Of a stretch of DNA of 64,000 nt, positions 46,678 to 57,597 are shown piece by piece. Under the pieces are notes generated by a model. It made no database searches. It saw only the letters and a list, made by a program, of their open reading frames with translations, and had not been told where the DNA came from. The stretch comes from Microbacterium phyllosphaerae (lineage in GTDB: Bacteria > Actinomycetota > Actinomycetes > Actinomycetales > Microbacteriaceae), in contig NZ_JAGIOA010000001.1 in NCBI RefSeq assembly GCF_017876435.1, positions 1,054,001-1,118,000 of the forward strand. The letters are read 5' to 3'. Each line of letters starts with the position of its first letter. Within the stretch, counting starts at the first letter, position 1. The position numbers and the translations under genes are program-made.

Positions 46678-47763
46678 TCAGCGTCCGGGCTGGGGCGGGT
46701 GCGGGGCGGGAGGCGGCTGTTGTCCGGTGGTGGGCGGGTACGGATGCTGTGCGGGAGCCGGCGGGTATGGATGCTGCACGGGAGCCGGCGGGTATGGAGC
46801 ATTCGGGTTCTGTGCATACCCGTGCGGTGCCGCGGGATACTGCGCCGCTGGATACTGCGCCGCTGGATACTGCGCCGCTGACGACGAGGTGTCGCCTGTA
46901 CTCGCCGAACCTCCGCTCGCGAGTCGCGAGTGCGCGCGCACGCGCAGGAGCACGGCGGTGAAGGCGAGGTACAGCACCCCGGCCGCCGCCCCGCCTCCGT
47001 AGAGGAGCAGGGTCGGAAGCACGGTGTTCATGCCGCGCGGAAGCTGGAGCAGCATCGGGAACACGACGTCGGGAGCGGCGACGAGCATGATGCTGGCGGC
47101 CAGCAGCACGACTGCCGGAAGGGTGAGCGCGAAGGGCGACCATCTCGTCACGGCGATTCCCGCGACCACGAGCAGTATGCCTGCGAACACCGCGAGGGAC
47201 GCGCCGGGGCGGATGTCGAACTGGAACCTCTGCAGGGCGAAGAGCACTCCGTCGCCGATGCCCCAGACGATCGCCCAGGCGCCGCCGGCCAGCAGAACCG
47301 ATGCGGCGATGATGCCGATCACGCTCAGCGCAGCACCCTTCGGCCGCGGATCCCGGCGGACCAGGGCGAGAACCAGACCCATCGTCCCGAGGGCTGTGAG
47401 CACGACGAGGGGCACGCCGTAGATGAGACCGTCGCCCCACTCGCGCGGTGCGATCCGAATGAGCCATGACAGTGTCACGGGGAACACCGCGACGATGAGC
47501 GGGGCGACGCTGAGGAGGCCCACGGCGATCAGGCCGGCGGAGCTCCAGATGCCGGTGAGTACGACGAGGACGAGCAGCACGAGCCCGAGCGTTTGCAGCA
47601 GCAGTGGCCCGACGAGAGGTGCGAAGTCGCCGTCGAATCCGTAGGCGAAGAACGTGAGCGTCACCGTCTGCCCTCCGAGGGACAGGAGTATCAGGGCGAT
47701 CGGCGTGAGTACGAGAGCGATCACGATCGTGATCAGGCGGGCGGTCAAGGATGATCGGCGCAT
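46678..47763 (-). CDS. Polytopic membrane protein with Pro-rich repeat tail, function unknown
   Basis: 361 residues from ATG 47763, with GGAGGGG upstream. About eight membrane helices (residues 8-290) are followed by a cytoplasmic tail of about 75 residues made of short repeats: AAQYP three times, then PPAPVQHPYPPAPAQHPYPP. I recognise no family. The 3' end carries a 27-bp tandem duplication (46648-46674 and 46675-46701) that includes the stop codon, so an older, slightly different C-terminus remains downstream. It converges with the acyl-CoA oxidase gene and diverges from the alcohol dehydrogenase. Confidence 0.75.
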   Translation of the reverse strand: MRRSSLTARLITIVIALVLTPIALILLSLGGQTVTLTFFAYGFDGDFAPLVGPLLLQTLGLVLLVLVVLTGIWSSAGLIAVGLLSVAPLIVAVFPVTLSWLIRIAPREWGDGLIYGVPLVVLTALGTMGLVLALVRRDPRPKGAALSVIGIIAASVLLAGGAWAIVWGIGDGVLFALQRFQFDIRPGASLAVFAGILLVVAGIAVTRWSPFALTLPAVVLLAASIMLVAAPDVVFPMLLQLPRGMNTVLPTLLLYGGGAAAGVLYLAFTAVLLRVRAHSRLASGGSASTGDTSSSAAQYPAAQYPAAQYPAAPHGYAQNPNAPYPPAPVQHPYPPAPAQHPYPPTTGQQPPPAPHPPQPGR

Positions 47764-47877
47764 GGGACTTCCCCTCCGGAGTCGTAGCCCCCACGGTATC
47801 GATCCGAGCGCCGGAACGGCACAGGTTCGCCCCGTAGTGTCGACGTGTTCCACCCGAATCGACCCGAGGAGTCTGTG

Positions 47878-48924
47878 ATGACCCGTGTCCACGCTTACGC
47901 CGCACCCAGCGAAGCCGCGCCGCTCGAGAAGACCGTCATCGAGCGCCGAGAGCTCGGCCCGAACGACATCCTGATCGACATCGCCTTCGCCGGCATCTGC
48001 CACTCCGACATCCACACGGTGCGTGGTGACTGGGGCCCGCAGAGCTACCCCCTCGCGCCCGGGCATGAGATCGCCGGCACCGTGGCTGCCGTGGGCGCCG
48101 AGGTCACGAAGCACGCGGTCGGCGACCGCGTCGGCGTCGGATGCCTCGTCAACTCATGCGGCGAGTGCCGCAACTGTCTGCGCGGCGACGAGCAGTTCTG
48201 CTCCAACGGAGCGATCTTCACCTACGGCAGCACCGACCGCGACGGCACCATCACCCAGGGTGGCTACTCCGAGCAGGTCGTCGTGACCGAGTCGTTCGCC
48301 GTGCGCATCCCCGATGCTCTCGCGCTCGACGTCGCCGCTCCGCTTCTCTGCGCCGGCATCACCACCTACTCGCCCCTGCGGCACTGGAACGTCGGCCCCG
48401 GCACCCGCGTAGCTGTCGTCGGTCTCGGCGGCCTCGGGCACATGGGTGTCCAGATCGCGCACGCCCTGGGCGCAGAGGTGACCGTGCTGTCGCAGACGCT
48501 GAACAAGAAGGATGACGGCCTGCGCCTCGGCGCCGACCACTACTACGCGACGAGCGACCCCGAGACGTTCGATGCGCTGCGCGGATCGTTCGACGTGATC
48601 CTGAACACGGTCAGTGCCGTCGTCGACCTGCGCTCGTACCTCGGACTGCTCGATGTGGGTGGATCGATGGTCTGCGTCGGTGCACCCGCGGAGCCGCTCG
48701 CCGTCAACGTCTCGTCGCTGATCGGCGGGCGCCGCTCGCTCGCCGGATCGAACATCGGTGGCATCCGCGAGACGCAGGAGATGCTCGACTTCTGCGCCGA
48801 GCACGGCATCGCATCGGAGATCGAAGTGATCAGCGCCGCGCAGATCAACGAGGCGTACGAGCGCGTGCTCGCCTCGGATGTGCGCTACCGCTTCGTCATC
48901 GACGCGAAGACCATCGCGGACTGA
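47878..48924 (+). CDS. Zinc-dependent NAD(P) alcohol dehydrogenase (YahK/cinnamyl type)
   Basis: 348 residues from ATG 47878, with GAGGAG at ideal spacing. The catalytic zinc site is [15 protein letters not shown] plus GHE ([12 protein letters not shown]). The structural zinc site is [21 protein letters not shown], and the third catalytic Cys is in [14 protein letters not shown]. The Rossmann loop is [27 protein letters not shown]. Members reduce aromatic or short-chain aldehydes with NADPH. It is a single gene followed by a strong terminator. Confidence 0.95.
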   Translation: MTRVHAYAAPSEAAPLEKTVIERRELGPNDILIDIAFAGICHSDIHTVRGDWGPQSYPLAPGHEIAGTVAAVGAEVTKHAVGDRVGVGCLVNSCGECRNCLRGDEQFCSNGAIFTYGSTDRDGTITQGGYSEQVVVTESFAVRIPDALALDVAAPLLCAGITTYSPLRHWNVGPGTRVAVVGLGGLGHMGVQIAHALGAEVTVLSQTLNKKDDGLRLGADHYYATSDPETFDALRGSFDVILNTVSAVVDLRSYLGLLDVGGSMVCVGAPAEPLAVNVSSLIGGRRSLAGSNIGGIRETQEMLDFCAEHGIASEIEVISAAQINEAYERVLASDVRYRFVIDAKTIAD

Positions 48925-48945
48925 CGTCTCCGTGACTGTGTGATC

Positions 48946-48978
48946 GAAGTGGCCCCGCTCGTCGAGCGGGGCCACTTC
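48946..48978 (+). terminator. Terminator after alcohol dehydrogenase
   Basis: A perfect 15-bp stem (GAAGTGGCCCCGCTC and complement) with loop GTC, followed by GTTGTTC. Confidence 0.9.
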
Positions 48979-51530
<2,552 letters not shown>

Positions 51531-51566
51531 TGCTTCGCTGCCGCCCTCTCCTCATGGCCGCAGAGA

Positions 51567-51650
51567 TGCATCGCTCCTCTGCGTCTGCATCGCTCGTCTG
51601 CATCGCTCCTCTGCGTCTGCCTCTGCGTCTGCCTCTGCGTCTGCGGCCTC
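51567..51650. repeat. CTCTGCGTCTGC-type minisatellite downstream of the HNH gene
   Basis: Units of 6-12 bp (CTCCTCTGCGTCTGCATCG, then CTCTGCGTCTGC) are repeated through the gap between the HNH gene and the converging GntR gene. Confidence 0.8.
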
Positions 51651-51688
51651 GCCGCGCACCAGCATGTCGCCGATCGATCGGATCCCGC

Positions 51689-52363
51689 TCAGTCGGTCGG
51701 GTCTGTCTCGCGGTAGAACTCGATGAAGTTGCTGCGAGTGGTCTCATGCAGTTCGTGGATGAAGTCGCCGGCTCGCTCGCCGTCACGCTCCGCGAGCGCC
51801 GCGGTGATCGACCGGAGGAACTCCAATGCCTGCTGAGGTGTGCGCAGATTCTCTCGGGGGGTCAGGAAGCGCACGAGCTGCAGCGACAGCGATTCGGCCT
51901 TCGCTCGCAGCACGGAGTTCGGCGTGGCGCGCACCAGCACGAGGAAGTACTCGCGGATCGTCCGTCCCAACGCTGCGGCATCGCCCTCGAGCGCTGCGGC
52001 CTCGACCTGCGACAGCCGTTCGGCGAACTCAGCGATCTGCGTATCGGTCAGGTCCGCCGCGCTGCTGCGCGCGATGTGCTCGTGGATCGCGCCCGTGACG
52101 AACAGGCCCTCGTTGATCGCGGCGACGTTGACAGGCGCGACCCGAGTATGGCGATGCGGCACGAGCTCGACCACGTCCTCCTCGGCGAGACGGTTCAGCG
52201 CCTCGCGGATCGGGGTGCGCGACGAGCCCAGCCACGTCATGAGCTCCTCATCATGGAGGATCTCGCCCGGCTCGAGAGTGCCATCCAGGATCGCGCCGAG
52301 GATGGTGTCGTAGACCTCATCGCGGAGCAGGCGTCGTGGCTGCGGGGCGTCTGTCGTGGGCAT
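51689..52363 (-). CDS. GntR-family (FadR-type) transcriptional regulator
   Basis: 224 residues from ATG 52363, with GAGGTGG upstream; GTG 52366 is an alternative. The winged helix RRLLRDEVYDTILGAILDGTLEPGEILHDEELMTWLGSSRTPIREALNRLAEEDVVELVPHRHTRVAPV is followed by an all-helical FadR-C (FCD-like) ligand domain. The stop of the upstream GntR gene overlaps the start (TGATG), so the two are coupled. The paired genes are paralogues with closely similar HTH sequences (RTPIREA in both). The ligand is unknown. Confidence 0.92.
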   Translation of the reverse strand: MPTTDAPQPRRLLRDEVYDTILGAILDGTLEPGEILHDEELMTWLGSSRTPIREALNRLAEEDVVELVPHRHTRVAPVNVAAINEGLFVTGAIHEHIARSSAADLTDTQIAEFAERLSQVEAAALEGDAAALGRTIREYFLVLVRATPNSVLRAKAESLSLQLVRFLTPRENLRTPQQALEFLRSITAALAERDGERAGDFIHELHETTRSNFIEFYRETDPTD

Positions 52364-53175
52364 CACGCCACCTCGTTCTCAGTCGGCACGGCCGCACTCG
52401 GCACGGCGGCAGTCGGGGTGGACGCAGCCGGCGTGGATGCAGCCAGTGCCGCGGCAGCCGGTGCAGCGGCAGTCGACGCGAATCCGACTGCCGCGGATCC
52501 GTCGGCAGTGCCGCCGATCTCGGCAGCATCGCGTGCCGTGACGCTCGCCGCGCCCGCGGTGAAATAATCCCGCGTCGCGAGAGCCGCAGCATCCGCGTCT
52601 CCGGATGCCGCCGCCGCAGCGAGCGCGTCGAGCGCCGCAGACGTCTCGGTCGCGTCGAGCGCGCCCGGTCGAGCGGTGATCATGCGCGTCACGTGCGGCA
52701 CCGATTTCTCGCGGATGCGCTGCACGAGGGTGTTGCGGTAGCGGTCGATGAACACGTTCATCAGCGCGTCGACGATGCGGGCTCGCTCGAGCGCGTCGGT
52801 GTTCTGACTCACCGCTCGGTGCAGATCGCGGATCTGTGCCCGGTCGGCATCCGTCAGCAGGGCCGTCGCCTCGCGTACCGTCGCCGAGTACACGACGCCG
52901 AGCATCTCCATCTCCTCTCGGAACCGGGTCGGATCCAGCGGAGCGATGCGGGTGCCTTTCTGGGGGAGAACCTCGATCAGCCCCATGCCTGCAAGGCGGT
53001 TCACGGCCTCGCGGATCGGAGTGCGAGACGCACCCAGCCACGTCTCCAACTGCTTGTCGGAGATCGGCTCGCCCGCTGCAAGATCACCGGCGACGATGGC
53101 ATCCAGCAGCGTGTCGAAGATCTGGTCGCGCAGCAGCTTTCGAGGCATCCGCGCCGGTGTCTTGGGGACTGGCAT
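52363..53175 (-). CDS. GntR-family transcriptional regulator with Ala-rich tail
   Basis: 270 residues. The winged helix (PRKLLRDQIFDTLLDAIVAGDLAAGEPISDKQLETWLGASRTPIREAVNRLAGMGLIEVLPQKGTRIAPL) and helical effector domain are paralogous to the coupled downstream gene. The last 55 residues are a low-complexity Ala/Pro/Ser/Thr tail (TAAAPAAAALAASTPAAST...) absent from usual GntR proteins. The AT-rich region just upstream holds a palindrome and a CTAATATTTTGG motif that recurs beside the third GntR gene at 54.7 kb, suggesting auto- or cross-regulation. Confidence 0.92.
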   Translation of the reverse strand: MPVPKTPARMPRKLLRDQIFDTLLDAIVAGDLAAGEPISDKQLETWLGASRTPIREAVNRLAGMGLIEVLPQKGTRIAPLDPTRFREEMEMLGVVYSATVREATALLTDADRAQIRDLHRAVSQNTDALERARIVDALMNVFIDRYRNTLVQRIREKSVPHVTRMITARPGALDATETSAALDALAAAAASGDADAAALATRDYFTAGAASVTARDAAEIGGTADGSAAVGFASTAAAPAAAALAASTPAASTPTAAVPSAAVPTENEVA

Positions 53176-53201
53176 GCCCCTGATGCTAATCGGAAATGCG
53201 C

Positions 53202-53220
53202 TAGATATCTAATATTTTGG
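53202..53220. promoter_or_regulatory. AT-rich operator-like site upstream of the GntR pair
   Basis: The perfect palindrome TAGATATCTA (53202-53211) overlaps CTAATATTTTGG (53209-53220). The second motif, read as CCAAAATATTAG, matches two sites in the wecB-GntR gap at 10 of 12 and 9 of 12 positions. Confidence 0.5.
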
Positions 53221-53512
53221 GGTACTACGGCGCTGCCCTGAGCGATGTGTCGCACGTGCTGAGCATCGCGGGAACGCCCTGCTGAGCGAATCGCCGAGCC
53301 CCTGAGTGATTCGTCGAAAGCCCTGAGTATCCCCGCCTGAGTATCGCGCCCGGGTGGCTCGCGTGGGCAACGTTCGATTGTCAGGTCCGAAGATCACGTC
53401 TGAGCAGCGCCTCCTCAGCATCGCCTCCTCAGCACCGCCTCGTCGGCACCGCCTCGTCGGCACCGCCTCCGCTGCATCGCCTCTCAAGAATCAGACCATC
53501 GCTCTCCCTGCG
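53221..53512. other. Gene-free interval with short repeats
   Basis: About 290 bases. The half near the GntR gene holds four loose copies of a CCCTGAGTGATTCGTCG-like unit (53237-53340). The other half holds 15-bp CTCCTCAGCATCGC/CTCGTCGGCACCGC units (53405-53490). I see no gene or clear terminator. Confidence 0.6.
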
Positions 53513-54631
53513 TCACGCGGCGAGGCCGTGGCTCGGTCGCGCACTGCGATCCGCGATGGCCGTCGCGAGGCGCGCGATTCTGGCGCTGGCACTGCCGTCT
53601 CCGTAGGGGCATGGTGTGCCGGAGAGGTGATCGGATCCCTGGGAGATGAGACGATTCGCTGCCGCGGCGATGTCGAGCCCGGGGGTGACCAGCTCCGCGA
53701 AACCGGCGTCGATGGATTCGGGTCGCTCGGTGCTGCGGCGCACCACGAGCAGCGGGCGACCGAGCACGGTGCACTCCTCCTGAAGGCCTCCGGAGTCCGA
53801 TACCAGGAGCGTGGCGCGTGAGGCGAGTGTCAGGAACTCCTGGTGATCCGCCGACTCGGCGACGATGACCCTGTCGAGCAGATCAGCGAGGTCGAAGCGG
53901 GCGATCGCCGCACGGGTGCGCGGGTGCGCGAGCAGCAGCACCGGGACGTCGATGTCGCCCAGCGCGCTCAGGACCCGGGCGAGTGCCTCTCGGGTGTCGG
54001 TGTTCTCCGGACGGTGGATCGTCGCCAGGACGAACCGCTCGGGGACCCGCCCTTCCGGGAAGAACGCCTCCACGGGAGCGGGGCCGTGTCGCAGTGACTC
54101 GCGGGTCGCTTCGACGATCGTGTTGCCGGTGACGACGATCCGCTCTGCGGGGATGCCTTCGCGCCGCAGGTTCTCCGCGTTGTGCTCGGTCGCGGCGCAA
54201 TGGACGTCGGCGAGAACGCCGACCACGAGGCGGTTGAGCTCTTCGGGCATGGCTCGGTCGTGCGACCGCAGACCGGCTTCGACATGGATGACGGGGATGC
54301 CGGCATAGTTGGCCGCCTGAGCGCCCGCCGACACCGCGTTCGTGTCGCCCTGCACGATGACCGCCCGTGGCGCCTGACGGGCGAAGAGTTCGGTGAGAGC
54401 GCTGATCGCCGTCGCGATCTGCATGCCGCGGTCCCTCCCGCCGACGCCGTCGAGCACGACGTGCGGCTCGCCGATGCCGAACTGCTCGAAGAATCGTCCC
54501 GACAGCTCTCGGTCGTAGTGCTGTCCGGTATGCACGATCAGCGCGCGATCCCCCAGCTCCCTGATCACGGGGGCGAGCTTGATGATCTCGGGTCGGGTGC
54601 CGAGCACGATCGCGATGTCCTTCTTCGTCAT
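53513..54631 (-). CDS. wecB: UDP-N-acetylglucosamine 2-epimerase (non-hydrolysing)
   Basis: 372 residues from ATG 54631; an upstream GTG at 54643 is less likely. [60 protein letters not shown] and the C-terminal [29 protein letters not shown] are the complete family signature. It converts UDP-GlcNAc to UDP-ManNAc, the donor for teichoic-acid linkage units or ManNAc-containing surface polymers. It is divergent from the GntR gene that heads the exosortase cluster and shares its AT-rich promoter region, suggesting that it feeds the same surface pathway. Confidence 0.95.
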   Translation of the reverse strand: MTKKDIAIVLGTRPEIIKLAPVIRELGDRALIVHTGQHYDRELSGRFFEQFGIGEPHVVLDGVGGRDRGMQIATAISALTELFARQAPRAVIVQGDTNAVSAGAQAANYAGIPVIHVEAGLRSHDRAMPEELNRLVVGVLADVHCAATEHNAENLRREGIPAERIVVTGNTIVEATRESLRHGPAPVEAFFPEGRVPERFVLATIHRPENTDTREALARVLSALGDIDVPVLLLAHPRTRAAIARFDLADLLDRVIVAESADHQEFLTLASRATLLVSDSGGLQEECTVLGRPLLVVRRSTERPESIDAGFAELVTPGLDIAAAANRLISQGSDHLSGTPCPYGDGSASARIARLATAIADRSARPSHGLAA

Positions 54632-54725
54632 GGCTTCTCTCAAATATTAGTGGATTTGTGATTACTACTTAAGTATGTCATCCTCTAATCATCCAATATG
54701 TTAGTTCGATGAGAGAGGCGAGATC
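54632..54725. promoter_or_regulatory. AT-rich divergent promoter/operator region
   Basis: A 94-base gap strikingly poorer in GC than its surroundings. It contains CTCAAATATTAG (54639-54650), the palindrome TACTTAAGTA (54666-54675) and CCAATATGTTAG (54693-54704). The first and last resemble the site upstream of the GntR pair at 53.2 kb. Probable binding sites for one or more of the three GntR proteins controlling wecB and the exosortase operon. Confidence 0.55.
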
Positions 54726-55481
54726 ATGTCGATGGGCTCCCTGGAAGAGCAGCTGCGCCCGCAGCTGCTCAGCGGTCTTGCCTATGAGCGGCTCTTGGAG
54801 GAGATCGTCAGCGGACGGCTTCCACGAGGGCATCGACTGCGCCTCGACCTGCTCGCGCACAGCTGGGCGGTGTCGCGCACCCCGGTCCGCGAAGCTCTCC
54901 AGCGCCTCGCCGACATGCGCTTCGTGCACGTGTCGCCCAACGCGGGCACACGCGTCGCCGAGTGGTCGGCGGTCGACATGATCGAGCGTGCTCGGATCGT
55001 CGGTCGGCTGCTCGCGGGGGAGTCGTCATGCCTCTCCGCCGCAGCGGATCCGCAGCAGACGATCGTCACCCGCGCTCCCGAGTGCGAACTGCGGGGCTAT
55101 CTCGATCTCGCCTCGCATCTGATCGAGAGCGAGTTCTCTCGACTCGGCCCGCGCATCGTGCGTGAATACGTCGAGCCGCTGCGTCTCTTCGTGAACCCCG
55201 ACACCGCAGCCGCGCACGGCATCGAACTCGACCGCGGCCGCGACCGGCGACGCGAGCTGCTGAGCGCGGCTCGTGCGGCGCTCCACCGTGATGATCCGGC
55301 AGCGGCGCGGGATGCCCTCGCCGCACTCTCCGTCCAGGTCATCAGTGCGCTCGAATCCTCCGCCCCTGCGCCCGAGCGATCGGGTGCCCCTCAATCCCCC
55401 CGGAAGAAAACGCACGACTCCGTGCACAAGTCCGCTCTCGGTGCCACGCACCGCGAGCTCATGCGAAAGGCAACACCATGA
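54726..55481 (+). CDS. GntR-family regulator heading the exosortase operon
   Basis: 251 residues. The winged helix is LAYERLLEEIVSGRLPRGHRLRLDLLAHSWAVSRTPVREALQRLADMRFVHVSPNAGTRVAEW. The following helical domain is shorter and more polar than a usual FadR ligand domain, and the last 40 residues are basic and disordered (PRKKTHDSVHKSALGATHREL). It overlaps the next gene by four bases (ATGA). Being the first gene, it is likely a local regulator of its own operon and of the divergent wecB gene. Confidence 0.9.
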   Translation: MSMGSLEEQLRPQLLSGLAYERLLEEIVSGRLPRGHRLRLDLLAHSWAVSRTPVREALQRLADMRFVHVSPNAGTRVAEWSAVDMIERARIVGRLLAGESSCLSAAADPQQTIVTRAPECELRGYLDLASHLIESEFSRLGPRIVREYVEPLRLFVNPDTAAAHGIELDRGRDRRRELLSAARAALHRDDPAAARDALAALSVQVISALESSAPAPERSGAPQSPRKKTHDSVHKSALGATHRELMRKATP

Positions 55482-56314
55482 ACAAGACCATGAAGATCAC
55501 CGCAGGGTTATTACTCGGCGGCGTCGCCCTCTTCGGCGCGGTCGCACCGGCGAGCGCCCAGACTCCCGGAACGGCCGTCGGCACGCTCGCGCAGGGCACC
55601 TTCAAACTCGACGCGTTCGTGCAGGGCGCGCAGCCGACGCTGAGTGCGACGGGCTCCGCCGTCGTCTCGATGCCGGCGGTGGGCGCCACGGGCACCGTCA
55701 GCAGCGGCGGACTCTGCCTCGACTACACCGGTGCCGGTGAGCCGATCGCGGCCGTGTGCAACGGCTCCGCGAACCAGCTCTTCAGCGCCGAGCGTGGCGC
55801 CGACGGCTCGACCTTCTCGCTCAACGCGGTCAACCGCCCCGTCGACACACGCCGCCTCACGCTCGGCTCCTCCACCACCGAGGGCAAGCTCATCCTGCGC
55901 TCGTACACGACCGCCGGCACTCCGTGGCTGAAGAGCGGGCTCACCGCCAGCCACTCGTCGGTCTCGCTCGACGGCGCCTCGGGCGGCCTCAAGCCGACGT
56001 TCTCGGGCGTCGGCGAGCCCGGCCTCACGGTCGAGGTTCGTGGGCAGGACGGCACGCTGCTCGTCACCGCCACGGTCGCGGCGAACGGCACGTGGAGCGC
56101 GCAGTCGACGGTCGATCTCCCCGAGCAGTCCTACACGGTCACGGCCGTGCAGAACGACGGCACTGACACCAGCACCGATGACCTGACCTTCACGGTGGTC
56201 GCCGCACCCGTGGCCGACCCGCTGCTCGCAGGTGGTGCCGGCATGCTGCTCGTCGTCGGTGCCGCGGCGGTCTACGCCGCGAAGCGTCGCCGCACCGCGC
56301 AGGTCACCTCCTGA
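55478..56314 (+). CDS. Secreted protein with C-terminal membrane-anchor tail
   Basis: 278 residues. The signal peptide (about 1-28) is MNKTMKITAGLLLGGVALFG through APASAQ. Residues 70-160 have a ricin-B/lectin-like pattern (GLCLDYTGAGEPIAAVCNG...SANQLFSAERG). Residues 170-245 form an Ig-like domain (PTFSGVGEPGLTVEVRGQDG...). The C-terminus is tripartite: PVADPLLAGG, a hydrophobic helix, and AAKRRR. This resembles a sorting signal but has no LPxTG, which makes it the best candidate substrate of the exosortase three genes downstream. Start coupled to the GntR stop (ATGA). The domain assignments are by eye. Confidence 0.85.
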   Translation: MNKTMKITAGLLLGGVALFGAVAPASAQTPGTAVGTLAQGTFKLDAFVQGAQPTLSATGSAVVSMPAVGATGTVSSGGLCLDYTGAGEPIAAVCNGSANQLFSAERGADGSTFSLNAVNRPVDTRRLTLGSSTTEGKLILRSYTTAGTPWLKSGLTASHSSVSLDGASGGLKPTFSGVGEPGLTVEVRGQDGTLLVTATVAANGTWSAQSTVDLPEQSYTVTAVQNDGTDTSTDDLTFTVVAAPVADPLLAGGAGMLLVVGAAAVYAAKRRRTAQVTS

Positions 56315-56466
56315 GTGCCGGGTCGTGCGGATGCCCGCTCACCGCGCCGCATCCGCGCGACCCCATCCCGGCCGAGGATCCCAAATCCTGACCGTCGCGG
56401 CCACACCCCCACGTGGCGATCGCCCGAAACTCCCACTTCCTGAAAGAAAGAAAGGAACCCCTGCGC

Positions 56467-56643
56467 ATGTACGGAGCGAATCCTCCCATCGTCGGCACCG
56501 CGCTCAGCGGCACGCTCGCCGCGACAGGTGCCGACCCCACCTGGCCTCTCATCATCGTCGCCGTGTGCCTGACCGCGGGTGCTCTCCTGATGATCCGCGA
56601 GTCCTATCTGCGCCGCTCGGCAGACTCGCTCGTCGACGCCTGA
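56467..56643 (+). CDS. 58-residue protein consisting mainly of an LAATG sorting signal
   Basis: The ATG at 56467 follows AAAGGA by ten bases; an in-frame GTG at 56413 would add 18 residues. The sequence is a 17-residue N-terminus, LAATG (residues 17-21), ADPTWP, one hydrophobic helix (about 28-44) and RESYLRR. That is the layout of a cell-wall sorting signal without a signal peptide or mature domain. It shares an ADP tripeptide just before the helix with the tail of the upstream secreted protein. It could be a tiny anchored peptide, a sortase/exosortase decoy or assembly factor, or a remnant. Conservation in relatives would decide. Confidence 0.65.
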   Translation: MYGANPPIVGTALSGTLAATGADPTWPLIIVAVCLTAGALLMIRESYLRRSADSLVDA

Positions 56644-56904
56644 CACGGCGAACCGACCCCATGAACGGGGCGTGCGGTGAACTCCCCTTCGCCGAACGCC
56701 GCCCTTCGATCGGCACCCCACATCGTCGATCGAGCGTCCGCAGTGCCGGTCCCGGCCGTGGCTGATCTCCCCATCGGCCCGGTCGAATCGCTGAGCGATC
56801 CCCTGACCGCCGCACAGGACATCGGGTGCGGGCGAGCACATGCTCGTCCGCACCTTTCACCACGACCTTTCGCCACGACCCTTCTCCTCGAGACGAGCAC
56901 ACAG
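56644..56904 (+). other. Upstream interval of the exosortase gene
   Basis: 261 bases. The exosortase frame is open from 56677, but the translation upstream of ATG 56905 is low complexity and unlike a membrane protein, so I treat it as non-coding. I see no promoter or strong hairpin. Confidence 0.4.
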
Positions 56905-57519
56905 ATGACCACCGCACTGCCCGCCGTGTCCGCCCAGCCCCAGGGGCGGCGCCACCGCAGGCTCGCATCCTCCCCGCGACCACGGCCGCGATCGCGGGCC
57001 GTCGACCACGCAGCCCGCATCGTCTTCGCCGCCGCTCTCGTGGGGGCGATCGTCTGGATGCTGCTCCAGGCCGACGTCGTTCGGGCGGGCGAGGCACACC
57101 TCGCCGCCTGGTGGATGGATCTCTGGATGCCCCGCGGCGTCACCGCGTTCGAGGACACCTACATGCTGTGGATCAGCGAGAACCATCTCGTCGGGTTCCA
57201 GGTGACGGCCGAGTGCACGGCGATCATCCTGCTCGCTCCCCTCCTCGCCCTCGGGGCCGTGATGATGCTCTCGACGAGAGTGTCCTGGTTCCGCGGAGTC
57301 GCAGGGATCGCCGCATCCGCCGCAGTGATGCTCCTGGTCAATCAACTGCGCCTCGCGCTCATCGGCTGGTCGACCCAGCTGGGCGGCCTCGACGCCGGCT
57401 ACGAGATCGGACACCGCTTCGCAGGTTCCGTCGTCGGCATCGCGGGCTTCGCGGCGGGGCTGATCGTGCTCATCGCCGTGGCGGGCGTCCGTCGTCGTCG
57501 ACGACCGGCACGGCCCTGA
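56905..57519 (+). CDS. Exosortase/archaeosortase family transpeptidase
   Basis: 204 residues from ATG 56905. A basic N-terminus of about 32 residues is followed by about five membrane helices. The family's catalytic triad is present in membrane context: Cys104 (TAECTAIILLAPLLALG), Arg149 (LLVNQLRLALIGW) and His170 (AGYEIGHRFAGSVVGI). Exosortases cut C-terminal sorting signals at the membrane and transfer the protein to an acceptor. A GT2 glycosyltransferase follows 78 bases downstream, as in Gram-positive XrtG loci. It is not one of the exosortase types I can name with certainty, so the substrate motif remains open. Confidence 0.88.
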   Translation: MTTALPAVSAQPQGRRHRRLASSPRPRPRSRAVDHAARIVFAAALVGAIVWMLLQADVVRAGEAHLAAWWMDLWMPRGVTAFEDTYMLWISENHLVGFQVTAECTAIILLAPLLALGAVMMLSTRVSWFRGVAGIAASAAVMLLVNQLRLALIGWSTQLGGLDAGYEIGHRFAGSVVGIAGFAAGLIVLIAVAGVRRRRRPARP

Positions 57520-57597
57520 CGACCGAAGACAGAACGACTCCGCGACCGAAGACCCCTCACGACAGATCCCGCTGACGGCCTCACGAAAGGACCTCTG

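Noticed and set aside
46424..47905. 493-residue minus frame overlapping the membrane protein gene
   Set aside because: Arg/Pro/Ala-rich shadow of the polytopic membrane protein in another frame.
56677..56904. Longer exosortase N-terminus
   Set aside because: The residues encoded upstream of ATG 56905 are low complexity with no membrane or signal character.
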